Assembly (NCBI RefSeq): GCF_036241575.1
Contig: NZ_CP108455.1
Location: 3,406,001-3,470,000 of the forward strand
Length of the DNA: 64,000 bases
Source: Streptomyces sp. NBC_01267
Lineage (GTDB): Bacteria > Actinomycetota > Actinomycetes > Streptomycetales > Streptomycetaceae
Direction: 5' to 3'
Position 1 is the stretch's first letter. The number at the start of each line of letters is the position of its first letter. Shown here one piece after another: positions 32,432-40,983 of this stretch. A model generated the notes under the pieces. That model did not search any database, had not been told where the DNA came from, and saw only the letters and a program-made list of their open reading frames with translations. Both the position numbers and the translations under genes were made by a program.

Positions 32432-33361
32432 ATGAGTCGAGCCGTCATCTATCAGACGTTCGGAGACCCCGAGGTGCTGGAGCTGCGGGACGTTCCGGAA
32501 CCGCACGCCGGACCGGGCGAAGTGCGCGTCCGCGTGTCGGTCGCCGGTCTGAACCCGATGGACTGGATCGTCTCCTCGTCGCCCGAGGCGGCGGCGATGT
32601 TCGGCGTCACCGCGCCGGCCGGCTTCGGGTACGAATTCGCCGGTGTCGTCGACGAGGCCGGGCCCGGCGCCGACGGCTTCGCCGTGGGTGATCGCGTCTA
32701 CGGAGGAGCGATGGCGAAGGCCGCCGCCGACTTCCTGGTCGTGGGGGCTCCGGCCCAGGCGCCCGACGCGCTGTACCGCACACCGGACGGCATCAGCGAC
32801 GAGGTGGCTGCCACGCTTCCGGTGACCGGACTGACCGCCGCCGCCGCTCTCCAGGCGATCGGCCTGCGGGCCGGTGACACCGTCCTGATCGGCGGCGCCG
32901 CCGGGGGTGTGGGCGTGTTCGCCGTACAGCTCGCGAAGCTCGCCGGCGCCAGAGTGATCGGGACCGCCTCGGAGGGCACGTTCGATTTCCTGCGGCAGTT
33001 GGGCGCCGAGCCCGTGACGTACGGCCCGGGGCTCGCGGACCGGGTGCGGGCGCTGGTTCCCGACGGCGTGACCGCCGCGACGGACCTGTTCGGCACGGAG
33101 ACCGCCGGGGCCGCGCTCGCCCTCGGCGTACCGCCCGAGCGGATCTCCACGATCGCCGCGGGCCCGAACCCTCCCGGCGGCGTGCGCGCGACCGGGGGCA
33201 GCGACGCCGGGCCGGCCGACCTGGACCGGATCACCGGGGCGATCCTCGCCGGCCGGATCACCGTGCCCATCGCCGCGACCTTCCCGGTCGAGCAGATCCG
33301 TGACGCCGTGGCGCTGCAAGCCGCACGCCACACCCACGGCAGGATCCTGCTCACGCTCTGA
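32432..33361 (+). CDS. NADP-dependent quinone oxidoreductase-type MDR enzyme
   Basis: A 309-residue zinc-independent medium-chain dehydrogenase/reductase of the quinone oxidoreductase group. The N-terminal catalytic domain (MSRAVIYQTFGDPEVLELRDVPEPHAGPGEVRVRVSVAGLNPMDWIVSS) has N-P-M-D in place of the zinc-ligand Cys. The Rossmann part has the nucleotide motif VLIGGAAGGVGVFAVQLAKLAGARVIGTAS (about residues 150-180). The end is typical: FPVEQIRDAVALQAARHTHGRILLTL. It reduces quinones, enones or similar electrophiles with NADPH. GGAGG precedes the ATG at 32432. Divergent TetR control is likely. Confidence 0.9.
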   Translation: MSRAVIYQTFGDPEVLELRDVPEPHAGPGEVRVRVSVAGLNPMDWIVSSSPEAAAMFGVTAPAGFGYEFAGVVDEAGPGADGFAVGDRVYGGAMAKAAADFLVVGAPAQAPDALYRTPDGISDEVAATLPVTGLTAAAALQAIGLRAGDTVLIGGAAGGVGVFAVQLAKLAGARVIGTASEGTFDFLRQLGAEPVTYGPGLADRVRALVPDGVTAATDLFGTETAGAALALGVPPERISTIAAGPNPPGGVRATGGSDAGPADLDRITGAILAGRITVPIAATFPVEQIRDAVALQAARHTHGRILLTL

Positions 33362-33376
33362 CCACGCCTCCACCCG

Positions 33377-33411
33377 CACCGCCGCGCCCCGGCCGCCGGG
33401 GCGCGGCGGTG
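33377..33411. terminator. Bidirectional terminator
   Basis: CACCGCCGCGCCCCGG (33377-33392) pairs perfectly over 16 bp with 33396-33411, with a 3-nt loop. It abuts the stop codon of the convergent TetR gene. Confidence 0.9.
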
Positions 33412-34002
33412 TCAGCTTTCGGGCTGCTCCTGCGCCGGCGGGACGGGCGCGGAGAGGGTGTGCAGATCGTCGAAGGCCTGGAGGACATGTGCGTCCAGGC
33501 TCCGCGCGGAGTCGGCGATCCAGGCTTGCGCCGCGTGGTGGAAGGTGGCCCAGCCGGTGCGTGCGGCCAGGTCGGCCAGCCGGTCGGGGACGTGGCGCAG
33601 ACGTAGCGCCTCCGCCACGGCTTCGGTGAGGGCCGCGCCCTTGGCCAGATCACGCTCCCGGAGCACCGGAGTCCTGGCGATGACCGCCAGCCGCGGCTCG
33701 GCGAACGGGCGGTTGTCCTCAAGGACGCGTCCGGCTTTCCGGAAGGCGCACAGCAGAACACCGAGTGGCTGCAGGCCGTCGGGGGCGTCGGCGATCTCCT
33801 GCGTCAGCGCGGCGCGCAGGTCGGCCTCGCCGTCGAAGAGCACCTCGCGCTTGTCCGGGAAGTGCCGGAAGAAGGTGCGCTCGTTGACGCCTGCCCGAGC
33901 GGCGATCTCGGCCGTGGTGGTCCGGTCGAACCCGCGCTCCTGGTACAGCTCCAGAGCCGCCTGCTTGAGGCGGCTGCGCGCTTCTGCTCCGCTTCTCGGC
34001 AT
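33412..34002 (-). CDS. TetR-family repressor
   Basis: A 196-residue TetR regulator. The HTH is SRLKQAALELYQERGFDRTTTAEIAARAGVNERTFFRHFPDKREVLFDGEADLRAAL. The ligand domain ends in a Pro/Gln-rich tail (PVPPAQEQPES). The ATG at 34002 starts MPRSGAEARS; a GTG at 34020 would add six residues that overlap the first operator region, so I prefer 34002. Three regularly spaced operators start only 21 bp upstream. The divergent NmrA/epimerase-type gene is the presumed co-target. The two TetR-oxidoreductase pairs in this region are related in layout but not in operator sequence. Confidence 0.9.
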   Translation of the reverse strand: MPRSGAEARSRLKQAALELYQERGFDRTTTAEIAARAGVNERTFFRHFPDKREVLFDGEADLRAALTQEIADAPDGLQPLGVLLCAFRKAGRVLEDNRPFAEPRLAVIARTPVLRERDLAKGAALTEAVAEALRLRHVPDRLADLAARTGWATFHHAAQAWIADSARSLDAHVLQAFDDLHTLSAPVPPAQEQPES

Positions 34003-34022
34003 CCCTCGAAGATACCGCACAC

Positions 34023-34086
34023 GCCAGTGACTGGCACTACTTGACGCCAGTCACTGGCGCTACGTAACGTCAGTGACTGGCGCTAC
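34023..34086. promoter_or_regulatory. Triple 23-bp-period operator array
   Basis: Three direct repeats start at 34023, 34046 and 34069, exactly 23 bp apart. Each reads GYCAGTSACTGGCRCTAC and contains a CCAGT-N-ACTGG dyad (perfect in units 1 and 2, one mismatch in unit 3). They lie between the divergent TetR gene and the NAD(P)-binding protein gene and overlap the expected promoter of the TetR gene. Confidence 0.88.
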
Positions 34087-34220
34087 CGGGACGGTGGCTG
34101 CCAGGGCGCGCATGCGACGCGTCGCTGCGCCGCCGCCCTCGAAAGGCAGGCCGTTACCGCCTCACCCGTCACCGGACCCGTTCGGCCACCCCGGTGCACA
34201 CATCCACAGGGAGAGCGTTC

Positions 34221-35132
34221 ATGCAGATCTTCGTCACCGGCGGTTCCGGCCAGACCGGCCCCGCCGTCGTCGCCGAGCTCGTCGCGGCAGGCCACCACGT
34301 CACCGGGCTGGCGCGCTCGGATGCCGCCGCCGCCCGGCTGGAGTCGCTGGGCGCCACACCGCACCGCGGCTCCCTGGACGACCACGACAGCCTGCGCCGT
34401 GGCGCCGAGGCCGCCGACGGCGTCCTGCACATGGCGTACGGCGGCGACTTCTCCGACCTCGACGACATGATGCGGCGCGACCGGACCGCGATCGAGGCCC
34501 TCGGACGGCCGTTGGAACACTCGGGCAAGCCGCTCGTCATCACCTCGGGCACGCTGGTCATGCCCGCCGGCCGGGAGACCACCGAGAACGACGAGCCCGA
34601 CACGGCCGGGATCGCGGCCTTCCGTATCGCGGGCGAGCGAGCCGGCCTGGACTTCGCCGCCCGGGGAGTTCGCGCGAGCGTGGTCCGCCTCGCTCCCACC
34701 GTGCACGGCCCCCAGGACCACGGCTTCATCCCCATGCTGATCGCCACCGCACGGAAGACCGGCGTCTCGGCCTACGTCGGCGACGGCACCAACCGGTGGC
34801 CCGCGGTCCACCGGCTCGACGCAGCGGTCCTGTTCCGCCTGGCAGTGGAGCAGGCTCCGGCGGGCAGCGTGCTGCACGGAGTGGCCGAGAGCGGCGTCAC
34901 CATGAAGAGCATCGCGCAGACGATCGCCCGGGGCCTGGACCTGCCGACGGTCTCGCTGACCCCCGACGAGGCCGCCGGGCACTACGTCAGCCCGTTCATG
35001 GCCACGGTCTACGGCTTCGACGCGCCCGTCTCCAGCGCTCACACACAGGAGCTGCTCGGCTGGTCGCCCACCAACCCGACCCTGCTCGAAGACCTGGAGT
35101 ACGGCGACTACCTGGCCGCACCGGCCTCCTGA
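34221..35132 (+). CDS. SDR-type NAD(P)-binding oxidoreductase/epimerase
   Basis: A 303-residue extended/atypical short-chain dehydrogenase. The Rossmann motif is MQIFVTGGSGQTGPAVVAELVAAGHHVTGLARS (GxxGxxG variant G-G-S-G-Q-T-G), followed by AARLESLGATPHRGSLDD, the usual Asp for the adenine ring. The active-site region is HMAYGGDFSDLD...VITSGTLVM, where the canonical Y-x-x-x-K is not obvious; FRIAGERAGL occupies that position, as in many plant-reductase-like SDRs. The ATG at 34221 follows AGGGAGAG. Regulated together with the divergent TetR gene through the operator array. Substrate unknown. Confidence 0.85.
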   Translation: MQIFVTGGSGQTGPAVVAELVAAGHHVTGLARSDAAAARLESLGATPHRGSLDDHDSLRRGAEAADGVLHMAYGGDFSDLDDMMRRDRTAIEALGRPLEHSGKPLVITSGTLVMPAGRETTENDEPDTAGIAAFRIAGERAGLDFAARGVRASVVRLAPTVHGPQDHGFIPMLIATARKTGVSAYVGDGTNRWPAVHRLDAAVLFRLAVEQAPAGSVLHGVAESGVTMKSIAQTIARGLDLPTVSLTPDEAAGHYVSPFMATVYGFDAPVSSAHTQELLGWSPTNPTLLEDLEYGDYLAAPAS

Positions 35133-35142
35133 CCCGCACGCC

Positions 35143-35190
35143 GTTCCGGACGGCGTTCCGGACGGCGTTCCGCACGCCGTTCCGGACGGC
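35143..35190. repeat. 12-bp tandem repeat x4
   Basis: Units GTTCCGGACGGC (35143), GTTCCGGACGGC (35155), GTTCCGCACGCC (35167) and GTTCCGGACGGC (35179) lie just after the SDR stop codon. Each unit is nearly self-complementary, so the array can form alternative hairpins and may double as a terminator. Confidence 0.85.
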
Positions 35191-35335
35191 GGGGCTCCGG
35201 CGAAATCCGTTCGCCCCCACCCCTGCCCGGTGACTACAATCGCCCCTTCCCCGCCTCCCCCAGGGAGCGTCGCCGTCCGGCCGGAACCGGAGGCTGCCAC
35301 GCCGTGATCAGCCGTACCCGCCCGGAGGCAACACC

Positions 35336-37459
35336 GTGCCCACGCACGTCCCGCAGGACACCCCCGACGATCCGCACGACAGCGCACTCACGCACGCACC
35401 GGCCCCCCGCGACGGCGCCCCCGACGATCCGCTCGCACGCGAACGCGCCCACCTCACCGGTTCGCGCGCGGCCCTGCGGGCGATGCGCGAGGACGTCGAA
35501 GGGCTCGACATCCGCGACGTCACGGCGAACTGGGTCAACGCGGCGGTCCTCTCCGCGCAGATGGATGAACGCATCAAGGCGCTCGCCGATCTCGCCCACA
35601 CCCCGCTCTTCTTCGGGCGGCTCGACTACCTGCACACCCCCGGCGCCGACCTCGCCGAAGGAGCCGAGGGGGAGCGCTTCTACATCGGCCGGCGCCATGT
35701 GCACGACGCCGACGGCGACCCGATGGTGATCGACTGGCGCGCGCCGGTCTCCCAGCCCTTCTACCGGGCATCGGCCAAGAACCCCATGGACATCGGGCTG
35801 CGGCGCCGTTTCGGCTACACCGCCGGTGACCTCACGGCGTACGAGGACGAGCACCTCACCTCCCCGGCCGTCGGCGACCAGCAGACCAGCAAGCTGCTCC
35901 AGGCCGAGATCGAGCGGCCCCGCGTCGGACCGATGCGGGACATCGTGGCGACGATCCAGCCGGAGCAGGACGAGATCGTACGGTCGGACCTCGGCGGCAC
36001 CGTCTGCGTGCAGGGCGGGCCCGGCACCGGGAAGACCGCCGTCGGCCTGCACCGGGTCGCGTATCTGCTGTACGCGCACCGCGAGCGGCTCGCCCGCACC
36101 GGCACCCTGGTCATCGGGCCGAACAAGTCATTCCTGCACTACATCGAGCAAGTGCTGCCCGCGCTGGGTGAGTTGGACGTCAAGCAGGCGACGGTCGACA
36201 GCCTCGTGACGGCCGTCGAGGTCAAGGGGGCGGACGCCGCCGACGCCGCCGTGATCAAGGGCGACGCCCGGATGGCGGAGGTGCTGCGCCGGGCCCTGCG
36301 CTCGCACGTGACCGTGCCGACCGAGCCCGCCGTGGTCGTCCGGGGTTCCCGCCGCTGGCGCGTACCGGCGTACGAACTCGAAGAGATGGTGCGCGAGTTG
36401 CTGGCCCGCGACATCCGGTACGGCGCCGCCCACGACGCCCTCCCGCAGCGCATCGCGCACGCCGTGCTCGTACGGATGGAGGAGGCGGGAGAGGCCCCCG
36501 ACGACCGGGTGCAGAACGCGGTGGCCCGCAACCCCGCCGTGAAGGCCGTCGTCAAGTCGGCCTGGCCGCAGGTCGATCCGGCCAAGCTGGTGCTGCGGCT
36601 GCTCTCCGACGCGGAGTTCCTGGCCGCGCACGCGGAGGGCATCCTGACCGACGAGGAACAGAAGACGATCCTCTGGGTGAAGCCCGCCCGGTCGGTGAAG
36701 TCCGCCAAGTGGTCGCTCGCGGACGCCGTACTGATCGACGAGGCGACCGACCTGGTCACCCGTACGCACTCGCTGGGCCATGTCGTGCTCGACGAGGCCC
36801 AGGACCTCTCCCCCATGCAGTACCGCGCGGTGGGCCGCCGCTGCACGACCGGTTCGGCGACGGTCCTCGGCGACCTCGCGCAGGGCACCACGCCCTGGGC
36901 GACGTCGAGTTGGGACGAGGCGCTGCGGCATCTGGGCAAGGGCGACGCGCACGTGGAGGAGCTGACGGCCGGTTTCCGCGTGCCGCGCGAGGTCATCGCG
37001 TACGCGTCCCGGCTGCTGCCGCACATGTCGCCGGGGCTGGCGCCGGTCTCCTCCGTACGGGAGAACCCCGGCTCGCTGGAGGTGTGGCCGACGGCGGACC
37101 TGGACGCGGCGGCCGTCACCGCCTGCCGGGACTCGCTGCGCCACGAGGGCTCGACCGGCCTGATCGCCGCCGACGCGCGCATCCCCGCGCTGGCGGAGGC
37201 GCTGACGGCGGCGGGGCTCGCGTATCTCGACCCCGGTGAGGAGACCAGCGCCGAGTCCCGGCTGACCCTGGTGCCCGCGTCGCTCGCCAAGGGCCTGGAG
37301 TACGACTACGTGGTACTGGACGAGCCGTCCGCCGTGGTCGACGGCGAACCCGACGAACGGACCGGCCTGCGCCGCCTGTACGTCGCCCTTACCCGGGCGG
37401 TGTCCGGCCTGATCGTGACGCACGCGACGGAACTGCCGGAACAGCTCGGCGCACTGTGA
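35336..37459 (+). CDS. HelD/HelR-like RNA-polymerase-associated UvrD-type ATPase
   Basis: A 707-residue SF1 ATPase of the HelD group. The N-terminal helical arm region (LARERAHLTGSRAALRAMREDVEGLDIRDVTANWVNAAVLSAQMDERIKALADLAHTPLFFGRLDY) precedes the IGRRHVHDADGDPMVIDWRAPVSQPFYRAS module specific to HelD. Walker A is CVQGGPGTGKTA, the second lobe has LGHVVLDEAQDLSPMQYRAVGRR (Walker B/Q) and VILGDLAQ-like ATVLGDLAQGTTPW; the last motif is LRRLYVALTRAV. HelD proteins release stalled RNA polymerase; the Streptomyces branch HelR also removes rifamycin from it. GGAGG precedes the GTG at 35336. A TACAAT at 35235-35240 is a possible -10 box. Confidence 0.88.
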   Translation: MPTHVPQDTPDDPHDSALTHAPAPRDGAPDDPLARERAHLTGSRAALRAMREDVEGLDIRDVTANWVNAAVLSAQMDERIKALADLAHTPLFFGRLDYLHTPGADLAEGAEGERFYIGRRHVHDADGDPMVIDWRAPVSQPFYRASAKNPMDIGLRRRFGYTAGDLTAYEDEHLTSPAVGDQQTSKLLQAEIERPRVGPMRDIVATIQPEQDEIVRSDLGGTVCVQGGPGTGKTAVGLHRVAYLLYAHRERLARTGTLVIGPNKSFLHYIEQVLPALGELDVKQATVDSLVTAVEVKGADAADAAVIKGDARMAEVLRRALRSHVTVPTEPAVVVRGSRRWRVPAYELEEMVRELLARDIRYGAAHDALPQRIAHAVLVRMEEAGEAPDDRVQNAVARNPAVKAVVKSAWPQVDPAKLVLRLLSDAEFLAAHAEGILTDEEQKTILWVKPARSVKSAKWSLADAVLIDEATDLVTRTHSLGHVVLDEAQDLSPMQYRAVGRRCTTGSATVLGDLAQGTTPWATSSWDEALRHLGKGDAHVEELTAGFRVPREVIAYASRLLPHMSPGLAPVSSVRENPGSLEVWPTADLDAAAVTACRDSLRHEGSTGLIAADARIPALAEALTAAGLAYLDPGEETSAESRLTLVPASLAKGLEYDYVVLDEPSAVVDGEPDERTGLRRLYVALTRAVSGLIVTHATELPEQLGAL

Positions 37460-37465
37460 GTCCCA

Positions 37466-37534
37466 GCGCTATGAACCTCAGCGCTGTGAACCCCAAGGCT
37501 GTGAACCCCGCCCGCGCTGTGAACCCCGCCCGCG
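37466..37534. repeat. Degenerate GCTGTGAACCCC repeats x4
   Basis: GCTRTGAACC cores occur at 37468, 37483, 37498 and 37516 (spacing 15, 15 and 18 bp) right after the HelD-like stop codon. Confidence 0.75.
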
Positions 37535-37559
37535 TACGGACCGTCTGAAGAACTGCGGC

Positions 37560-37589
37560 CACCTTCCGGCCCGGCCGGGCCGGAAGGTG
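37560..37589. terminator. Perfect 30-bp palindrome terminator
   Basis: CACCTTCCGGCCCGG is followed directly by its reverse complement, giving a 15-bp stem with no formal loop. It separates the HelD-like gene from the convergent cutC. Confidence 0.88.
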
Positions 37590-37643
37590 CGGCAGCCTCA
37601 GAGGTCACCCAGCAGCCTCAGGGGCTGTACTGCCGGGCGGGCC

Positions 37644-38333
37644 TCAGGCGTCCAGCGCCGTCCGCCACTCCCGTACCGCGTCCGCGTCGACCGGCAGTGA
37701 CCACCCGGACGGCCGGGCCGCCCCGCCGATGTGGAACGCGTCGATCCCGGCCGCCCGCAGCTCCGGCAGGTGGCCGAGCCGGAGCCCGCCGCCCACCAGC
37801 ATCCGCGCCTCGTACCCGGGCTCTCCCGCGCGCGCCGCCTCCGCGAGCAGCGTGGGCATCCCGTCGGACACCCCGGACGGGGAGCCCGCCGTGAGGTAGG
37901 TGTCGAGGCCGGGCAGCGCGGCGAGTTCCTTGCGGAGCGCGTCGCGGTCGGCCGCGCGGTCGATGGCCCGGTGGAAGGTCCACGGGCAGCCTTCGAACTC
38001 CGCGACGAGCCGCTCGACCGCGACCAGGTCGGGGTTGCCGTCGGCGTCCAGGAAGCCGAGTACGAACTGGTCGGCGCCCTCGCCGCGCAGCGTCCGCACC
38101 TGCTCCACGAGCGCGTCGATGTCCCCGGCGGCGAACCCGTCCGCCAGGCGCAGCATCACGCGCAGCGGGATGTCGACGGCCGCGCGGATCGCCGCGAACG
38201 TCTCGCGGGTCGGTGTCAGCCCATCGGCTGCCATGTCGGTGACCAGCTCAAGGCGGTCGGCACCACCGGTCTGGGCGGCGACCGCGTCCTCGGCGGAGAG
38301 CGCGATCACCTCCAGAACTGCACGGTTGCTCAT
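37644..38333 (-). CDS. cutC: CutC-family copper homeostasis protein
   Basis: A 229-residue TIM-barrel protein of the CutC family. Recognisable parts are LEVIALSAEDAVAAQTGGADRLELVTDMAADGLTPTRETFAAIRAAVDIPLRVMLR (conserved E-V...A-x-x-G-A-x-R-L-E-L), GADQFVLGFLDADGNPDLVAVERLVAEFEGCPWTFHRAIDRAADR, and MLVGGGLRLGHLPELRAAGIDAFHIGGAAR at the end. The biochemical role of CutC is unsettled: copper handling in some bacteria, unproven in others. The ATG at 38333 starts MSNRAVLEV. It is divergent from copA, and both CsoR-like operators lie in the shared spacer, which supports a copper link here. Confidence 0.88.
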   Translation of the reverse strand: MSNRAVLEVIALSAEDAVAAQTGGADRLELVTDMAADGLTPTRETFAAIRAAVDIPLRVMLRLADGFAAGDIDALVEQVRTLRGEGADQFVLGFLDADGNPDLVAVERLVAEFEGCPWTFHRAIDRAADRDALRKELAALPGLDTYLTAGSPSGVSDGMPTLLAEAARAGEPGYEARMLVGGGLRLGHLPELRAAGIDAFHIGGAARPSGWSLPVDADAVREWRTALDA

Positions 38334-38437
38334 CAAATCCCCATCTTCGTGAGCCATAGGTCTAGTCCAATAGACAGCCTACGGTCCTGATTCCTGTCTC
38401 CGCAGCTTGCACTGTCAACGGGCGTCCCTTGCATCCC

Positions 38438-38454
38438 ATACCCTTGGGGGGTAT
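38438..38454. promoter_or_regulatory. CsoR-like copper operator 1
   Basis: ATACCC-N5-GGGTAT, a G/C-centred dyad of the type bound by CsoR copper-sensing repressors. It lies about 58 bp before the copA start, between the divergent cutC and copA. Confidence 0.82.
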
Positions 38455-38468
38455 ACATGAAGGAAGAG

Positions 38469-38485
38469 ATACCCCCCATGGGTAT
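38469..38485. promoter_or_regulatory. CsoR-like copper operator 2
   Basis: A second ATACCC-N5-GGGTAT, with its centre 31 bp (about three helical turns) from operator 1, so both lie on the same face of the DNA. It is 26 bp before the GTG of copA. Confidence 0.82.
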
Positions 38486-38511
38486 GACTCCAGGATCCCG
38501 AGGAGGAGACC

Positions 38512-40788
38512 GTGTCGGCACCGACAGGAACCCAGGTCGAGCTCGCCATCGGGGGGATGACCTGCGCCTCGTGCGCGGCCCGTATCGAGAAGAAACTCAA
38601 CCGCATGGACGGGGTCGAGGCCACCGTCAACTATGCGACGGAGAAGGCACGCGTCTCCTTCGGGGAGGGCGTGGACGTCTCCGACCTGATCGCCACGGTC
38701 GAGAAGACCGGCTACACGGCCGCCGAACCGGAGCCCCCGGCACCCGCACCGGTAACCGACCGGGGTACGGAGTCGGGTCCCGAGGGAGCCGAAGGGGCCG
38801 GGGCCGCCGATCCCAAGCTGGCCGCGCTCCGGCAGCGTCTGCTGGTCTCCGCGCTGCTCAGCCTGCCGGTCGTGCTGCTCGCGATGATCCCCGCGCTGCA
38901 GTTCGACAACTGGCAGTGGCTGTCCCTCACCCTCGCCGCGCCGGTCGTCGTCTGGGGCGCGCTGCCCTTCCACCGCGCCGCCTGGACCAATCTGCGGCAC
39001 GGCGCCGCCACCATGGACACGCTCATCTCGGTCGGCACGCTCGCCGCTTTCGGCTGGTCGCTGTGGGCCCTGTTCTTCGGTACGGCCGGGATGACCGGCA
39101 TGACCCACCCGTTCGAGCTGACCATCGGGCGCAGCGACGGCGCGGGCAACATCTACCTCGAAGCCGCCGCGGGCGTGACGACGTTCATCCTGGCCGGCCG
39201 GTACTTCGAGGCCCGCTCCAAGCGCAAGGCGGGCGCCGCGCTCCGGGCGCTGCTGGAACTGGGCGCCAAGGAGGTCACGGTCCTGCGCGGCCCGGCCGAG
39301 GTCCGGATCCCCGTCGCCGATCTGAAGCCCGGTGACCACTTCCTGGTCCGCCCCGGCGAGAAGATCGCCACCGACGGCCGGGTGATCGAGGGTTCGTCCG
39401 CCGTGGACGCCTCGATGCTCACCGGCGAGTCCGTACCCGTGGAGGTCGCCCCGGGCGACCCGGTCACCGGCGCCACCCTCAACGCGGGCGGACGCCTGGT
39501 CGTCGAGGCGACCCGCGTCGGGGCCGACACCCAGCTGTCCCGAATGGCCCGGCTCGTCGAGGACGCCCAGAACGGCAAGGCGGCGGCCCAGCGGCTCGCC
39601 GACCGCATCTCGGCGGTCTTCGTGCCGGTCGTCATTGCCCTCGCGCTGGCCACGCTGGCCGGCTGGCTGCTGGTCACCGGCGACCCGACGGCCGCCTTCA
39701 CCGCAGCCGTGGCCGTACTGATCATCGCCTGCCCGTGCGCCCTGGGCCTGGCCACGCCGACCGCGCTGATGGTCGGTACGGGACGCGGGGCGCAGCTCGG
39801 CATCCTGATCAAGGGCCCTGAGGTACTGGAGTCGACGCACCGCGTGGACACCATCGTGCTCGACAAGACGGGCACCGTGACGACGGGCCGGATGACCCTG
39901 CTCGCCGTGCACCCGGCCGCCTCCACCGACGAGGCGGAGGTCCTGCGGCTGGCAGGCGCCCTGGAGCACGCGTCCGAGCACCCGATCGCCCAGGCGGTGG
40001 CAGCCGGTGCGACCGAGCGGGTCGGCGCGCTGCCCACCCCCGAGGACTTCGTCAACCTCGCCGGGCTCGGCGTGCAGGGCGTGGTGGACGGCCACGCGGT
40101 ACTGGTGGGCCGGGAGAAGCTGCTCGGCGAGTGGGCGATCACGCTGCCCGCGGAGCTGGCACAGCTCAAGGCGGAAGCCGAGGCCGCAGGGCGTACGGCT
40201 ATCGCGGTGGCCTGGGACGGCGAGGCGCGGGCGGTACTCGAAGTCGCCGACGCGGTGAAGGAGACCAGTGCGGAGGCCGTACAGCGGCTGCGCGCCCTGG
40301 GGCTCACCCCGATCCTCCTGACCGGTGACAACAAGGCGGTGGCCGAGTCCGTGGCGGCCCAGGTCGGCATCGACGAGGTGTACGCGGAAGTCCTCCCGCA
40401 GGACAAGGTCGACGTGGTCAAGCGGCTCCAGGCCGAGGGCCGGGCGGTCGCGATGGTCGGCGACGGCGTCAACGACGCGGCGGCTCTCGCCCAGGCCGAC
40501 CTGGGCCTGGCCATGGGAACCGGCACGGACGCCGCGATCGAGGCGGGCGACCTGACCCTGGTCCGCGGCGACCTGCGGGCGGCGGCCGACGCGATCAGGC
40601 TGGCGCGGCGGACCCTGGGCACGATCCGGTCGAACCTGTTCTGGGCCTTCGCGTACAACGTCGCGGCGCTTCCACTGGCGGCGGCGGGGCTGCTGAACCC
40701 GATGATCGCGGGGGCGGCGATGGCCTTCTCGTCGGTCTTCGTGGTGGGCAACAGCCTGCGGCTGCGGGGGTTCAAGGCCCAGGCCTGA
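38512..40788 (+). CDS. copA: Copper-exporting P1B-type ATPase CopA
   Basis: A 758-residue Cu+ exporter. One N-terminal heavy-metal domain has [17 protein letters not shown] (C18, C21). The actuator motif is [13 protein letters not shown]; the transmembrane metal site is CPC (C407-P408-C409) in [24 protein letters not shown]; the phosphorylated residue is D451 in DKTGTVTTG; the SEHPIAQA His-Pro motif and [29 protein letters not shown] follow. The last helices carry [16 protein letters not shown] and [16 protein letters not shown], the TM7/TM8 Cu+ determinants. It starts with GTG after AGGAGG. No CopZ chaperone or csoR gene is adjacent; two CsoR-type operators precede it. Confidence 0.96.
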   Translation: MSAPTGTQVELAIGGMTCASCAARIEKKLNRMDGVEATVNYATEKARVSFGEGVDVSDLIATVEKTGYTAAEPEPPAPAPVTDRGTESGPEGAEGAGAADPKLAALRQRLLVSALLSLPVVLLAMIPALQFDNWQWLSLTLAAPVVVWGALPFHRAAWTNLRHGAATMDTLISVGTLAAFGWSLWALFFGTAGMTGMTHPFELTIGRSDGAGNIYLEAAAGVTTFILAGRYFEARSKRKAGAALRALLELGAKEVTVLRGPAEVRIPVADLKPGDHFLVRPGEKIATDGRVIEGSSAVDASMLTGESVPVEVAPGDPVTGATLNAGGRLVVEATRVGADTQLSRMARLVEDAQNGKAAAQRLADRISAVFVPVVIALALATLAGWLLVTGDPTAAFTAAVAVLIIACPCALGLATPTALMVGTGRGAQLGILIKGPEVLESTHRVDTIVLDKTGTVTTGRMTLLAVHPAASTDEAEVLRLAGALEHASEHPIAQAVAAGATERVGALPTPEDFVNLAGLGVQGVVDGHAVLVGREKLLGEWAITLPAELAQLKAEAEAAGRTAIAVAWDGEARAVLEVADAVKETSAEAVQRLRALGLTPILLTGDNKAVAESVAAQVGIDEVYAEVLPQDKVDVVKRLQAEGRAVAMVGDGVNDAAALAQADLGLAMGTGTDAAIEAGDLTLVRGDLRAAADAIRLARRTLGTIRSNLFWAFAYNVAALPLAAAGLLNPMIAGAAMAFSSVFVVGNSLRLRGFKAQA

Positions 40789-40799
40789 CCGCTCTACCG

Positions 40800-40983
40800 G
40801 AGGGGCTTGGAAATCAAGCCCCTCCGGCGATTTCGTTCTGCCCGGCCGGGCGAGCCGCTCAAGCCCCTCCAGCGATTGAGGAGCGGGGTCCGGGGCGGAG
40901 CCCCGGCAACGGCCCGCACCGCACCAGCACACCCGCACCGGCACCCGCACCCGCACCGCAACCCGCACCCTCACAATGGCCAG
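40800..40983. repeat. Intergenic repeat copy plus CACCCGCACCG-type repeats
   Basis: This spacer holds a full copy (40860-40908: GCCCCTCCAGCGATTGAGGA then GGGGCGGAGCCCCGG) and a partial copy (40814-40832) of the Streptomyces intergenic repeat also present, in reverse orientation, near 10.77 kb. After it come short CACCCGCACCGG-type repeats up to the next start. The palindromic core can terminate copA transcription. Confidence 0.7.

Noticed and set aside
35190..35336. Rifamycin-associated element upstream of the HelD/HelR-like gene
   Set aside because: I looked for a GGGGCTT...AAGCCCC-type inverted repeat and found only GGCGAA-N5-TTCGCC, which does not match what I remember of the element.
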